From contig CM070713.1 in the NCBI GenBank assembly GCA_036346275.1, positions 62,057,567-62,121,566 on the forward strand: a DNA stretch of 64,000 bases, written 5' to 3'. A model generated the notes under the pieces. It ran no database searches and was not told the origin of the DNA. It saw only the letters and a program-made list of their open reading frames with translations. Made by a program: the position numbers and the translations under genes. The DNA is from Otatea glauca (lineage: Eukaryota > Streptophyta > Magnoliopsida > Poales > Poaceae). Shown piece by piece: positions 1-11,684 of the stretch. Every line of letters begins with the position of its first letter. Position 1 is the first letter of the stretch.

Positions 1-320
1 AAGATGGGCAATTCACTTATACTTCAATACTCTCTCACGTGAGCATAGATACTATATTGAGTTGCATGTACCAACCAATTCATCTAAAAGCTTAAGTTGA
101 TGAGGAAGGACAGATAATTCACTTATACGTTAACACTCCTCACGTGTAGACTTCCTCAAACCTAAGATGTGGAATAGAAATGGGCTGTAATTATTTTTTT
201 AATTGTGTCAACCGAGTCTTGAACTCGAAATCTCTCGGCTTTAATACTATATTGAGTTACATGCATCAAAAGCTTAAGACGTCCATCGACAGCTTTTTCA
301 CAAATTGTCAAGTCAGTTAC
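1..320 (-). repeat. Duplicated retroelement or SINE-like remnant
   Basis: Bases 112-282 repeat, in longer form, the layout of bases 1-102. Both run from a 'ttcacttata' motif through a CACGTG-containing stretch to 'atactatattgagtt' and end near 'aaaagcttaag'. Read on the minus strand, bases 205-255 resemble the initiator-Met-tRNA-like context of plant retroelement primer sites (AGTAT, then AAAGCCGAGAG, then GAGTTCAAGACTCGG). No coding sequence or clean termini are visible, so this is an eroded fragment rather than a complete element. Confidence 0.4.
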
Positions 321-494
321 TGAAGCCCATTGGCTTCGGCTTTCAGCTACCTTATTAACACCAGACCCGGATACCTGATGTCAAATAATACATATATAAC
401 TACTTCGGCTACATATTTGTACACTAGATCAGATCTGGATGATATAAATTGTATGTGGCGTCCAACAGTTTTGATGTATATTTGTGTAAGCGAG

Positions 495-3307
495 CTATTT
501 CCACAGATCAGCCTCGCCGCCGGCACCGGAGGCAGACGTCGAAGCGTAGTCCAAGGTGTCTTCATGCTTGTTCTCATCCTGAAACACCTGCTGCACCGGA
601 TTGGAGTAGCTGGACTCCTTGGGAGTGGCATCACCGTGGCTGAGCAGCTGAGACGCGACGAACTTGTCGAGAAGCCTCCAATCCGTGACCGACGCGTCGT
701 CGGCGGCCATGTAAACCGCCTGGTCCATCGGCTGTTGCTGCGCCGTGTACCTAGAGGCTAGCTACGTCGTGTACTGCAAGGGTGGTCGGTGACCGGAGGT
801 TGCTGCTGCTGCCATGGCCAATGTTGGACGGAGGCTTGGGGCTCTCCAGCTGAGGAAGCTGCTGCATGCAGGAAGGCCTCCTGCGGCAGGAGGTCATGAT
901 GGTACTCCAGCTCCGGCTTGCAGTGGCCGTAAAGCTGCTGCTGGCTGTGGTACGCCGCCGCGTATTGGTGGTGGTTGTGCGCTAGCTGCCTCGGCGAGTC
1001 GAGGTCCGGCGTGAACGCACCAACGACATGGTCGTCGAACCAGTACGGCGAGCTGTCGGCCATCCTTCGCACTGTCGCCACCCGCTTCTTGAACGCCCGG
1101 CACACCACCCATCCTTCCTCCTGATCAATTCACACACGTGAAACGACACTCTCTTCGACTAGGCTTGATTACCAATACCAGACGGTAACACGTCCATGTG
1201 CATTCACAGGGACTAGTTTCTTAGATAAAATTACTTGGATTCGTTTGATATGGACATTTTCTGTTAATTAAAGCCACTGTAACTTGGGTCATCTAGATGG
1301 ACTAGGTCTTTTTTTTATTAATGTTCCATGTAGTTTATAATTAGTATGGGTATAAATATTATTATATATTTTAATATTTTTAGAATTTAGGTTTTAAATT
1401 TGCATGCAAATCAAGTTTATAATCATCATTTAATTTCTATTCCTAATTTGCGTTTTTTATCATACTTGGGGTGGTTTTTTCTAGCTTTAGGCTAGAATTC
1501 GTATAAAAATCTATTTCTATTTTTATTTATTATATATTAATACAAATTTTATTTTTAGGGTTTACTTTGAAATTCATATGAAAATCAAATTTCTAATTTT
1601 ATTTTAATTTTTTATTCTAATTTTTAGTTAACTTGGCTTGTACTTGACATAGACTCTTTCTTTTAATTTGCTAATTTTTATTTAATTGTTATTCCAAATT
1701 TTAGTTATTTATGAATGTGACTTTGGAAGTTGTATGAAAATCAAATTGCTATTTTTTCTTATTTTTCTATTCCGAATTTTAGTTAATTTGGATTACACTT
1801 GACATGAACTCCTTTTAATATGAGCTGTTATAACATGGGTTTACCATTAATGGCAACATCTTTCTGGTTAACATGAGAGTTTCCTCGTAGCGCCCTAATT
1901 AGTATAGATATAGAACTATAGATACAGAGATCTATAATCATCCTTTAATTTTTATTCCGAATTTTCATATTTTTCGATCATACTGGGTGGATTTTTTTTA
2001 GCTTTAGGCTAAGATTGGTATAAAAATCTTTTTTCTATTTTCATTTATTATTAATATGCTTTTTATTTTAGGGTCTACTTTAGAATTTGTACAAATATAA
2101 AATTGCTAATTTTCTTTTATATTTTATTCAGAAATTTACTTTTAGGGTTTAATTTGGAATTCGTATGGCCATTGTTTATTCCAAATTTTAGTTAACTTAC
2201 CTTGTGCTTGGCATAGACTATTCCTTTTCATTTAATTATTATTCCGAATTGTAGTTATTTACGGACTTTGGAGGTTGTATGGAAATATGCCTTGGACTTG
2301 ACATAGACTCTTCCTTTTTAGTTGCTAATTATTTATTTATTTATTATTCTGAATTTTAGTTATTTATGGATGCGACTTTGGAAATCGTATAGGAATCAAC
2401 TTGCCAGTGTTCCTTATTTTTTATTTCGAATTACAATTAATATAGAATATACTCTTCCTTTTTATTTTCTAATTTTCATTTATTTATTATTCCGAAGTTT
2501 AGTTATTTATGGTATATCTTTGAAAGTTGTATGGAAATCAAGTTGCTAATTTTTCTTATTTTTTGTTCCAAATTTCAGTTAATTTAGATGATACTTATTA
2601 TGGACTTTTTTTTATCTGAACCGTTATAACTCGATTATGCCAGATAGATGATTGGATGTTTCTGATTAATGTGGAAACTTCTTCGTAATGTCTAATTAGT
2701 ATAGATAGATTGACAGAAGTACGTACCGGAGCAAATCCGTTCTCGTTGGTCTTCAGGCGATACTCGTGCATGATCCAGTCCGACTTGTGGCCGTTGGGAG
2801 CCCGGCCTTTGTAGAAGACGAGCGTCTTCCTCATCCCGACAAGGCAGTTCTTGGTGTAGATGGGCTTGTCCCTCCCCGTCGCCTTCCAGAAGCCGGCGGT
2901 CGTCGCTCTGTTGGTGCGAGTGCCCGTTGGGTACTTCTTGCATGTCCTTGTGGCTGAAGAAGTACCACTCGTTCTGCTCTTCCATACCGATCTTGCATTT
3001 CTCTGTTGGTTCCAAAATGGGTCGATGAGTTCAATTAATTCAGTTAATTTAGCGTATAACCATACGCTCAGCAAGCAGTAGCAACGTAACTCCATATATA
3101 ATCTCTATTGCATGAACTGATCGAGAGAAATATACAGCTATACTCACCTTGGAGATCCCAAGGCTCAATTTTGTACAAATCTACGTCTTTTATAACGTCA
3201 AAGTCGATCTTCTTCGATGCCACCTTCTTCCTCAGGTAGTAATCGACGAGCTCCTCGTCAGTAGGGTGAAAACGGAAACCGGGGGGAACATGGGAGAATG
3301 TGTTCAT
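495..3307 (-). pseudogene. VND-type secondary-wall NAC transcription factor, frameshifted
   Basis: NAC factors of this clade switch on secondary-wall and xylem programmes in the nucleus. Exon 1 (3307-3148) encodes 53 residues from MNTFSHVPPGFRFHPTDEEL to EPWDLQ. Exon 2 (3002-2727) holds EEQNEWYFFSHKD, then KKYPTGTRTNR, GFWKATGRDK, GMRKTLVFYKGRAPNG and SDWIMHEYRL. Exon 3 (1120-495) starts EEGWVVCRAFKKR and ends in the clade's C-terminal motif TDWRLLDKFVASQL and a stop. Splice sites are GT/AG at the two conserved NAC intron positions. Three 4-bp insertions break the frame: 2940-2943 inside the NAC domain, 863-870 (TGCA doubled) and 757-764 (TAGC doubled). Without them one frame runs from start to stop, including LPQLESPKPP in the middle of exon 3. 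Together they add 12 bp, so the C-terminal frame matches the original. Sequencing or assembly error is the main alternative to true loss of function. Identification is strong; the pseudogene status is less certain. Confidence 0.85.
1121..2726 (-). repeat. Repeat-filled second intron of the NAC gene
   Basis: This 1.6-kb intron is AT-rich and holds at least four degenerate copies of a unit containing 'tagttatttat', 'gactttggaagttgtatgg' and 'cttgacatagactctt' (near 1704, 2252, 2358 and 2500). The phrase 'ctaattagtatagata' occurs twice, near 1896 and 2691, each at the end of a stretch with 'gttataac' and a cttcgta/cctcgta motif. This looks like a non-autonomous element, possibly two nested copies, that expanded the intron. 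Splice signals at both ends are intact. No transposase coding is visible. Confidence 0.5.
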
Positions 3308-4254
3308 CTTACTCTACCGATTGACGCATATTATGATCGTAGAGGCAAGCCTGAGAGCCATTCAACTGATGTTTCAGTTTTAGTTCCTAAGTACGTAAAC
3401 AAAAAAAAATGTTCCTGTTATCTTCTTTTCTTTTGTTGTAGAACTGTTACTTTATAGCCAAGTTTGGTAGATGGGATTATAATAGCTGTATATTTCGTTT
3501 ATAACTGGATCATGAAGCTTTTGTTTCATTTTCAATGGGATTGCTGATATATTCAGGGAAAGCAAGCAATCATGACACTAGATAAAAAAGTGTCATACTT
3601 TCATGATATAGACGATTACCTCATTAATTCAATGTTTTGTTACGTTCCTTTTGTGCCAAGGAAGCTAAGCTTAGTGCACAGACGGACCTTTCTGCTCAAA
3701 TTTATATAGTACATGATCAAAATTATGTATCAAATAACTAAATAGGCAACGCTTCAGAACAATATTTTGGAAAATTATTGTATGACAGAGATCGAGTTTA
3801 TCTGGAAAATAATTGAAAAAATTAACTTAGTTTAAATATATTTTTTGGTACCGACCAAAGGAAAATCTATCTAAATGTTCTTAAGCCTTCTTCTGGATGT
3901 GGTGAGCACACATTTTGATAAAATGCAGGGTTATGCATGACATAAAATAACCAGTACTGCCAACCACACATTGAAACAACCTTCATAAAAATTATCTAGG
4001 TCTTGTTTGGTTATGTTCGAGAAATGAGTACATCCCAGCCGAATCCATGCGGAGAACTAATTAATTAAGATCAATCTGGGTTTTGGTCTATCCAAATTAA
4101 GACTTGTATGATGGCACTATACCACAATAACGACCACAAATGAACAAAAACAGCAATTACTAGTTCGACACAAAACAGAAGAGTTGTCGCTTCGCTCTTT
4201 TGTGCTGGAAATATCTCCCACTGAAAACATGCAGTACTAGAGACTAGAGATAAT
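3308..4254. other. Upstream region of the NAC gene, no gene seen
   Basis: AT-rich sequence between the NAC start codon and the GA-rich tract. It may be a leader intron: a possible acceptor lies just upstream of the ATG on the minus strand (near 3314-3320) and a possible donor is at 4634-4635. No coding region or bounded transposon was found. Confidence 0.3.
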
Positions 4255-4275
4255 CGAGAGAGAGAGAGAAAGAGC
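4255..4275. repeat. GA microsatellite
   Basis: A short run of GA dinucleotides, slightly interrupted, in the NAC upstream region. Read on the minus strand it is a CT tract of the kind common in plant core promoters and leaders. Confidence 0.6.
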
Positions 4276-4326
4276 TTACATTACACTACAGGAAGAACAG
4301 AAGCCTCACAGCGCGCGCTTGCGCGC

Positions 4327-4403
4327 CAAATCTAGTTTCGTCAGTGAGTCCTCCGAGCAAATCACAAACAAGATCACAAATCTAGTTTCGTCAGTGAGTC
4401 CTC
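4327..4403. repeat. 27-bp direct repeat, 50-bp period
   Basis: The 27-bp segment 4327-4353 (containing 'tctagtttcgtcagtgagtc') recurs exactly at 4377-4403. The copies are separated by an A-rich linker. This is a simple tandem duplication in the NAC upstream region, with no known function. Confidence 0.75.
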
Positions 4404-4635
4404 GGCAGAACAGAGTCAGCACTCAGCAGTGCTTCTCCTCCTTCGCCTTCGGCCAGGACGACAACCTTGCTCGTACCCTCGATCCCAAGAGATAGCTAAG
4501 CTAGCAGCCACCCTTCACCGAGCTAGCAGTGCTACAAACGCCAGCATTTATAACCAGGTCGCACGTACAGGGGGGCACAAAAAGTGAGAAGACAGATAAG
4601 AAGAGCATATATATCTCACACGAGATGGGGCTTAC

Positions 4636-5105
4636 CACCTACTCCTAGCTATCCTTGTAGGCAGCTTAGCTTGATCACATAAGCTAGACACGTCCTCTGG
4701 CTCTTTATCTCCGGCGCGCGTCCCGTCTCCTACGCGGTCTCTCGCTTTCGCCGGGGAGCTTGGGGAGAGGGACACCGCGGATCGATTAGGAGTGACACCG
4801 ACCGGTGGGGGTTGCAGTGTGCGCGGAAAGGGCGGATGGATTGCGGGCAAAGTCTGGCTGAAATCCAGGGATGCCTGGATCTCCTTGTGCCCTTTTCCAA
4901 TTGGCCGCCTTGCTTTCTCCACTGTAACCAACCGCCACCACCTCCACCTGCCACCAACAGCGACCGCCCCCGCGCGCGAGAGAGACTGCGCTAGCAAGCT
5001 CCTGTTCCTCCTCGTCTCTCCGAGCTCCCTGCCGGCTTGCAAGTCTCTGTCAAATGGCCGTAGAGGATAGGGAGTGGAGAGGGGGAGGGGGTGAAGTGAA
5101 ATGTA
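4636..5105 (-). promoter_or_regulatory. Candidate non-coding leader exon of the NAC gene
   Basis: On the minus strand this is a moderately GC-rich segment. It starts with a CT-rich stretch (around 5105-5060) and ends at GTG|GTAAG, with a possible donor at 4634-4635. It sits about 30 bp downstream of a TATA-like sequence. The overlapping open frames do not resemble any known protein, so I read it as an untranslated leader spliced to the coding exon near 3315. This is inference; transcripts would be needed to confirm it. Confidence 0.35.
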
Positions 5106-5126
5106 ACGGGGGCTACGGAGCTGCGC

Positions 5127-5138
5127 CCATATATATGG
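5127..5138 (-). promoter_or_regulatory. Candidate TATA box for the NAC transcript
   Basis: The sequence CCATATATATGG is symmetric and so reads as a TATA-type motif on either strand. On the minus strand it is followed about 30 bp later by a pyrimidine-rich stretch suitable as a transcription start. Confidence 0.35.
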
Positions 5139-5140
5139 TG

Positions 5141-5336
5141 GTACTAGAGGGCCATTGGGGGAACACTTCTAGAACTCTTCGCTGTTATAGCCTAAAAAAA
5201 TTTATTTTTTTCAGATTTATCATATGTGTGATTTTTTTTTGCAAATATACCCCTTAGCCCATAAATCCCGCGCACGGGGAGCGCAACAAATACAAATGCC
5301 GCGCACGGGGAGCGTAACATTAACCACGAGGCGACA
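5141..5336. repeat. Short direct repeat before the LTR block
   Basis: The phrase 'cgcgcacggggagcg' occurs at about 5269-5283 and again near 5300-5314. There is otherwise no recognisable feature in this short AT-mixed stretch. Confidence 0.4.
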
Positions 5337-6455
5337 TGTAACGACCCTCCTTTTTGGTACAGAATACCAAAAAGAATGATCTTTGTGCATACAGTACTAG
5401 TTACATGATCAGTGGTTAGTACGCACATATACAACAATTGGAATCACATCCATACATAATATTATTAAAGCGAAAGCTATTTATACAATATAGTCTTACA
5501 ATTCAGAGTATATTATAGCGGAAAGAAACAAGAGTCTTATAGTGTGCTCATCCAACCCTTAGACAACTGACAAGATATAAACCTTAGAAGATTGCACCAT
5601 CGAAATTCCCGTAATTCGTGACAGAGTGTATATCTTCGGGGCCTCATTTTCTTTTCCATCTAAAACAACAAACTAAGCAAGGTACAAGACTTAAGGTGTA
5701 TTTGAAAATGCAGTAACGCAGGCTATGTCCAAGAATGCTTCTACGGTTAATTTGCATAAAGCCAAATTAAACATGAAAAATCAGGTAGTAACATTCAAAG
5801 CGGAATTTGTAAAATCAAGTTAACATGTATATAGAAATAACAGTATGTAAGCATAAATGTAGCAACTCGTAGTCCTTCGTGACGTGAGCATCACTTCGAT
5901 TCATTTTCTGCCAACACATGGCATAACAGATGAAACCAATCCTTACCAATACATAGTATAGTATTGAATCATCTGCAGGGTAAGTTTTCCAACAATGTTT
6001 TCAATTCAGTTCACCAAGTCACCAATAACCACGGACACGGCTTTTCGAAAAGATTTAAACTCTGTAGAGATGTACAACTTTACCCACAAGACATGACCGA
6101 CTCTTTGTGCAACGTCATTAGCACACTTTCTTTGGTTTGCCGCAGAGAGTCATGACATAACCGTTACATTATATAGACCTAACTTTGCACCAGCTCCGAT
6201 GACGACAAACCCATACTATGACGGCAGAAGATATTTGTATACTCGGTACGACAAATGGTTTCATATCCCATCGTCCCACTTTTTCCTATAGTATGGCGTA
6301 CATCGTTGTATCGGCAAGTGTTACTCTCAACACCTCGGTGAGGGCACCCCTTCGAGCAATCAGTCCAGAAAGCCTGTACTACTCCACCATTTCAATGCAC
6401 AAAGCTAAATCTAAGTAACTTAATAGGTTAAGACCGTCCTATACTAGCACTTGTG
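5337..6455 (-). repeat. Eroded LTR segment (copy A)
   Basis: This resembles the 3' half of a long grass LTR read on the minus strand. The left edge 'tgtaacgaccctcc' looks like the complement of an LTR terminus, followed by 'attattaaagcgaaagc' and a long conserved stretch. The part from about 5700 to 6455 is shared in direct orientation with 12835-13604, including 'ctctgtagagatgtacatc'-like, 'ataaccgttacatta' and 'ggcgtacatcgttgtatcg' phrases. The copies are clearly diverged, so both insertions are old. No target duplication could be fixed. Confidence 0.5.
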
Positions 6456-8036
6456 GTTGTATGGATATCTCTTAGGTCATACAACACTACGTTCGGTCCT
6501 TAATCCGACCCGGACGATAATCTCTCTCTACACTACGTACAAGTCCCATGCATATCCGGCTATTGCCAATAATCACCCGCTTCAAAATCATAGTTTTATT
6601 TTGAGTTTTTATACCAAAATACCAGTAACCATCATCATGTCTCAATATTTCAAAGTTTTATTTGAACAATATGTCCAACTTGTTCATCCCAAATCTAAAG
6701 TATGGCTAAGCATAATTATTAATCATCACATATACCCAAATTGACATTATATATTGTCTAACCTTAATTATAGGGTTATCAAGGTTCACAGATCAAAATT
6801 TATTAAGTAAGATCCATGAGATAGGGTTATAACTACCATTACCATAATATAGTAAATTTACTGAAAATACATGCATGCATAAATAGATTTGATAAAACAA
6901 AACAAAATTTAAACACTGGGATCGATATGATCAAAGGTGGTGCTTGATGGGAACAGCGGCCCGAACTTCCAACAGAAAGTAGTAAATCGATTGATGGAGA
7001 ACTCGACGTTGATGATCCAGCTTCCATTAATAAGAACTGATCCGAACCCTGCAATCGCCACACCACGGCTTCGTAGGTAATCAAACACGCATAAACACAT
7101 TTGACCTCGCCAAAAAGGCTAATCCCTGCATGCAAATCGAGAACACAAGCAAGAACGTAGAAGATACAATCTGAAATTACGAATTATACTAAACACACAA
7201 GTTGGGGTTCCACAAACCGATGTATAACGAAGAACTGACATAGTCTAGTTGTAATCTAAGTAAAACCCAAGTGTCTAATGCGGCGGCTATTGAGTATATG
7301 AGAGGGAGGGATGTGAGAGGGTCGATATAGGGTTTGTGCGGCCAGGGGGGCACACATAACCTAGGCTTGGGCCCTCACACGCTTATAAAGCCCGAAACAT
7401 CCCTAAAACAGTAATATAATATATTGTTTCAATGATTTAGGATGATCCTCAACAAATCTGGGACTAGTACAAGATCCATTGGAAATATCTCGTCGTTATC
7501 TTTCTAACGAGCATAAGAACTCCTCCATTGGACTCTGTATGAGGGAGATATGCCCGTTTTAATGTAGTGTTGTCTGCTGACTTCGAACTGAACACAAAGC
7601 CCGAATTGTAGATGACTTGGAGTCCGACTTGATTTGATTTGGCAAGGGTGGAGTCCAGCTGGAGCTGTGGTTGCATGGAGGTGATGGCACCCTTTGAAAA
7701 GGGCGCCAACTTGGAGTAGAGGTGGCCGGTTCGACTTGGCGTCAATTTGAATTGCTCCAATAAACTGAGTGCTTGTGGCTGTCCTGGTGGTGCTTCTCAT
7801 ATGTTTCTAAGTAGTAAAACATCACAAATATAGCATTCCATCCACAATATCATTATTATGAACAGTGAGAAACGAACTTACCTTATGATTTAATATACGT
7901 GCACGAGCTCTTGTCAAAAGACCATGATGTATGCGCATATCCAAAAGAGTGATGTCCTCATCAGTGCTTGCCTTGCTTTGTTGGTTCAGGTACTGACTCG
8001 ATGTCGTGGTCGACCGTCGTAGCTTCGGATACGTCG
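6456..8036. repeat. Unclassified retroelement-derived sequence
   Basis: Continues from LTR copy A without a recognisable gene. A TATA-like 'cttataaagcc' lies near 7381. The stretch 7450-7800 contains phrases I associate with dispersed grass LTR sequence, but I cannot name the family. Open frames here overlap each other and show no conserved motif. Confidence 0.3.
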
Positions 8037-11000
8037 GTGTCTACACGTGATTACGTATCGTATAGCAGCTATAAGAAGCAATGATAATAAGAGACAAAAA
8101 GAAATCAAACAAAACCAAATTCAAAGATAAATTATAATTGAAGGTTTTGGTGATAAATATATTTTAATTACTGATTTCTTATTATGTAAGTTCATTTACT
8201 TGTATTATGTATTTTAGGGTTTATATTACGCGGGTTTATGCTTTTAAAAGGATTCAGATGCAAAGCATGTTTAATTAGAATTGTTTCTACAGAATAGGAT
8301 GGTCTTGTCTTAGGAAGCATTTTAGTTTTAAGCTGGTCCTGTTAGTATTAGTATTTATTTACGCTATCGTATTCATTTTCTAATCTTGCGTATTTCTAAA
8401 GTTTATGTTATAAAAGGTTATATTTCGTTTTAGATTTGCGACTGCAATTTATATACATATGTAAACATTTTTGTATCATTAGCAGGTTTTAACCTTAGAA
8501 GTATCTTGAAATTGGTTTTGCATATTTTGGCTTTTATGTGTGATAATTATTGATGTTTCAGCTGTCATGTGCATAGAAAATGAGATCTATTATAAACTTA
8601 ATTCAAACTAAATCAAACATTAAATCCTTTTTGCAAATTGGGATGGTCTTGACCTTAGGAATGTTTCAAAATTATCCCTATATGATCTAACATTCATTTT
8701 ATTTATATCGATTTGTTTATATTTTGAATCCCTAAGTATATATACACATATATACATATATACGAAAAGCATATTTCTATTAGGGCTAAGTACAAACTTA
8801 GTTCAAATTTATATAAATATGAAATATTTTTGCATATTTAAGGATTTTATGGTCTTATCTGGGCCTAGGAATTGTTTTTGCCAATTTTTGAATTTATATG
8901 CACAAGCTTTAGCTACTTGAGTTCTTTATGCATTGCATAATGACCTATTTACAAAACTTAATATAAACTAAGTTCAAATTTAAATATTTTTGCAAATATT
9001 GGTTACTTAAGATCTCAGGATAATGTAGAAATTATTTTATGCTTTTAGGAGTGAAGGTTCACATATTTCATATAGGGCCCATATTTAGGGTTTGTTTAAA
9101 TCTTAATTTAAATAATTTAAAACGAGGCTCAAAAATAAATATTTTTGAAGAATCAGGGGTATCATGGCCCTAATAAAGTTTAGGAACTGGTTTCATCTAA
9201 ATTTGAACTTATGTGCATCATTTATAGTTATTTAAATTTTCTAGTGCATTGAAATATGATTTATTTACAAAATAACTTTAAACCAAGTTTGAACTTAAAT
9301 ATTTTTGTAAAATATGTTTCTAGTGATCTCATAAGCATACAAAAATTATTTCATTTTTTTATGATTTATGGTTTTCATAATTCTATTATGGTCCATACTA
9401 GGATTTTATTCAAATATTTTTGCATATTCTGAAACTAAATGATTTTAGATGAATTTATAAATTTTCCTCACTGTATTTGAACCAAATATGCAAAAGATAT
9501 TCAGGTTTATATATAGGTCGGCTTGGAAATTCCTTGAAAAATGATGGATACGTTTTCCTCTTTTGAAAGCGTACTTTACCGGTTTGAACGAGTGCTGCCT
9601 CGCGCCTGGCTGACAAATCGGCCCCACGAGTCAGAGACCCGGAGCAGGGGCGCGATCCAGGGGCAACCGCTGGCAACGAGGCGAAGGCGGAGCCGACCGG
9701 CCGATGGTGGGGCAAGCACTAGGGGAAGGTGGTGATCTCAGGGCGACGACTAGCTGTGGCTGAGAAACACCACGACGAGCTACCATCGGTGAGGTGCGGT
9801 GGCGATATTGGTAGATGGCCAGAGAGGATGAAGAAGGGTAGTTCTAGATCGGGTGAGGTAGTCATGAGCATCAGTGGGACGAGGGAGGTCCATTTTAAGG
9901 GTTGTTTCGGTTGGAGATTGGCCGGAAAGTCTCGCCACCGCGCAGCCGGTTTTGGGGAAGAAGCCACTGTGGCGGTGAGGTTCCGGTTGGAGGAAGCTGC
10001 TATTAAGCATGGGGTGAGTTCAGAGAGTCCCTAGGGAGCTCCAAGCCAAAATAATTGGAAAATGGATTGCTAATTTGGTTAACTGGGTTTCGGCCAGGGA
10101 ATCAGGTTTTGCCGTTTTTGAAGAAGAATATGGCTCGATTTGGGTGAAGCTTGGGCCGGGGTGGTCCAGACTCCAGAGAGCTTGTGGGGAGGCCATGTGT
10201 GCTCGACCATCTTTATAGGCATTGAAGGCGGTGGATACAGTGGTGTGAATCGAGGAGGGGTAATGGCGGCTTGATTTTGCGGTGGCACAAATTTCGCGGG
10301 GTTTGGCTGGCGTAGTGCACGGCAAAGGTATGGCCATGGCAGGGGCATGGGGGACGTCGTGTCATGGCAAGGTGGCGGGTCAAGTTCACCCGGCTTTGGC
10401 GCCAAGGTCTCACGCACGGTGTGTGCAGTGGCAGCAAAATCGGTCGTCTTTTATTGCCGTGGCATGGTTTGGACAGAGAGATGGAGCAACGTTCGACTGA
10501 GGTAAGGCCAAGGCAGGGTGTGAGCGCTTGTTTGGCTTGCATGGCGCTTGCAAGGTCGGTGGCAGCATTATCGATTAATTTGACCGGCCGGCACAGTGAG
10601 AGCAAGGAGGTGCTTGGCTTGGAAGGAGAAGGCCATGGCACGTATAGATTCTGGAGACAGCAAGGGCGACGCAAAGATGAGGCTGGGTTCACACGGTGCA
10701 GTCAAGGTCGGTGCCGACACTTCACGCCTGCCGTGGCAGCGATTTGGCTGACGAATTCTTACCGTGGCTGCGCTTCTTCGGGTAGTTTCTTGCCACGACA
10801 AAGAAAAGAGAGCAGAGGGAGGCAGGCTTCGGATTGGGGAGGAAAATGGCAGGAGAAAGGAAGAGCTGACATGTGGGTCCGCACAATAAATAGGGGCCCA
10901 CCTATAAGTGAGAGGGAGATGGGTGAGGTGCATTGCTTGTGGACAGACAGGGAAACAAGTCATTAATTATTGAGTTACTGAGATAATGTTTGTTATCCAG

Positions 11001-11684
11001 TAAAATTTTCAAGATAAAATCTTGTATATATAAATTCCAGTAATTCTGACAAATTCATCTGTTCAATCTTTACTTTTCTGTTTTTAATTTAATTGAGGAT
11101 TGAAACACTGTCAATTATTCTTGAGAATTTTTATGGAGGTTTATTATGATCAAATTATTATATTGTAAAATTTTCAGGTTGATAACTTTTATTTTTATTT
11201 TGTATTAATCCTGACATTGTCAATTCTAAATTTTCTAGTTTTCTGTTTTGGAATTTTTAGAGGTAACAAATATGATTATTTATTTTTTATATTTTTACTG
11301 GTGATTTACATGTCTCTGAATAAGATATTGTAAAAATTTCAGCTCGAGATAAGGTCTGAGGATTTTTTATTTTAATCTAACAAGCTACTATTGTTAGTCA
11401 AAACTCTATTAACTCACCTTTCATTTCATGAGTAATCTGGTTCATATGGCTTTTTGAATACTGCAATGTAGTTCCAGAGGTCTCCTATGATTAATTTTTT
11501 TAGATTTTATGGTTATATAATTCTATTACTATTTATTTATCTTTTACTAATTCAATATTAAAAAGGTTTTTCCTTTAGTACAAAAATCCAAAAAAACCAA
11601 ATAATTTCAGGAAATTCAGAATTAAGCACATTCAAAATTTTAGAATTTCTATTCTCATTTTCTTTGAATTTTTGAGATGTTGCA
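8037..11684 (-). repeat. Probable reverse-orientation long LTR with GC-rich core
   Basis: The right edge, read on the minus strand, starts TGCAACATCTCAAAAATTC, like the start of the 3.1-kb solo LTR at 48994 (TGTAACATCTCAAAATTTG). The compositional layout is also alike: an AT-rich arm, a GC-rich block (about 9600-10960) and a second AT-rich arm. The left boundary is a guess and no target duplication was found. Open frames in the GC-rich block occur on both strands and show no protein family signature. Confidence 0.35.

Noticed and set aside
205..255. tRNA gene (minus strand)
   Set aside because: Only the D-arm-like and T-arm-like words are present; no full cloverleaf. More like a retroelement primer-site context.
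3457..4020. Tourist-type MITE (phrases 'aagtttggtagatggg' and 'tcttgtttggtta')
   Set aside because: The two phrases are not convincing inverted ends and no TAA/TTA duplication could be fixed.
4632..5042. 136-codon open frame upstream of the NAC gene
   Set aside because: No conserved motif; position and composition fit an untranslated leader better.
10364..10966. 200-codon open frame
   Set aside because: GC-rich LTR-like block with overlapping frames on both strands; no domain.
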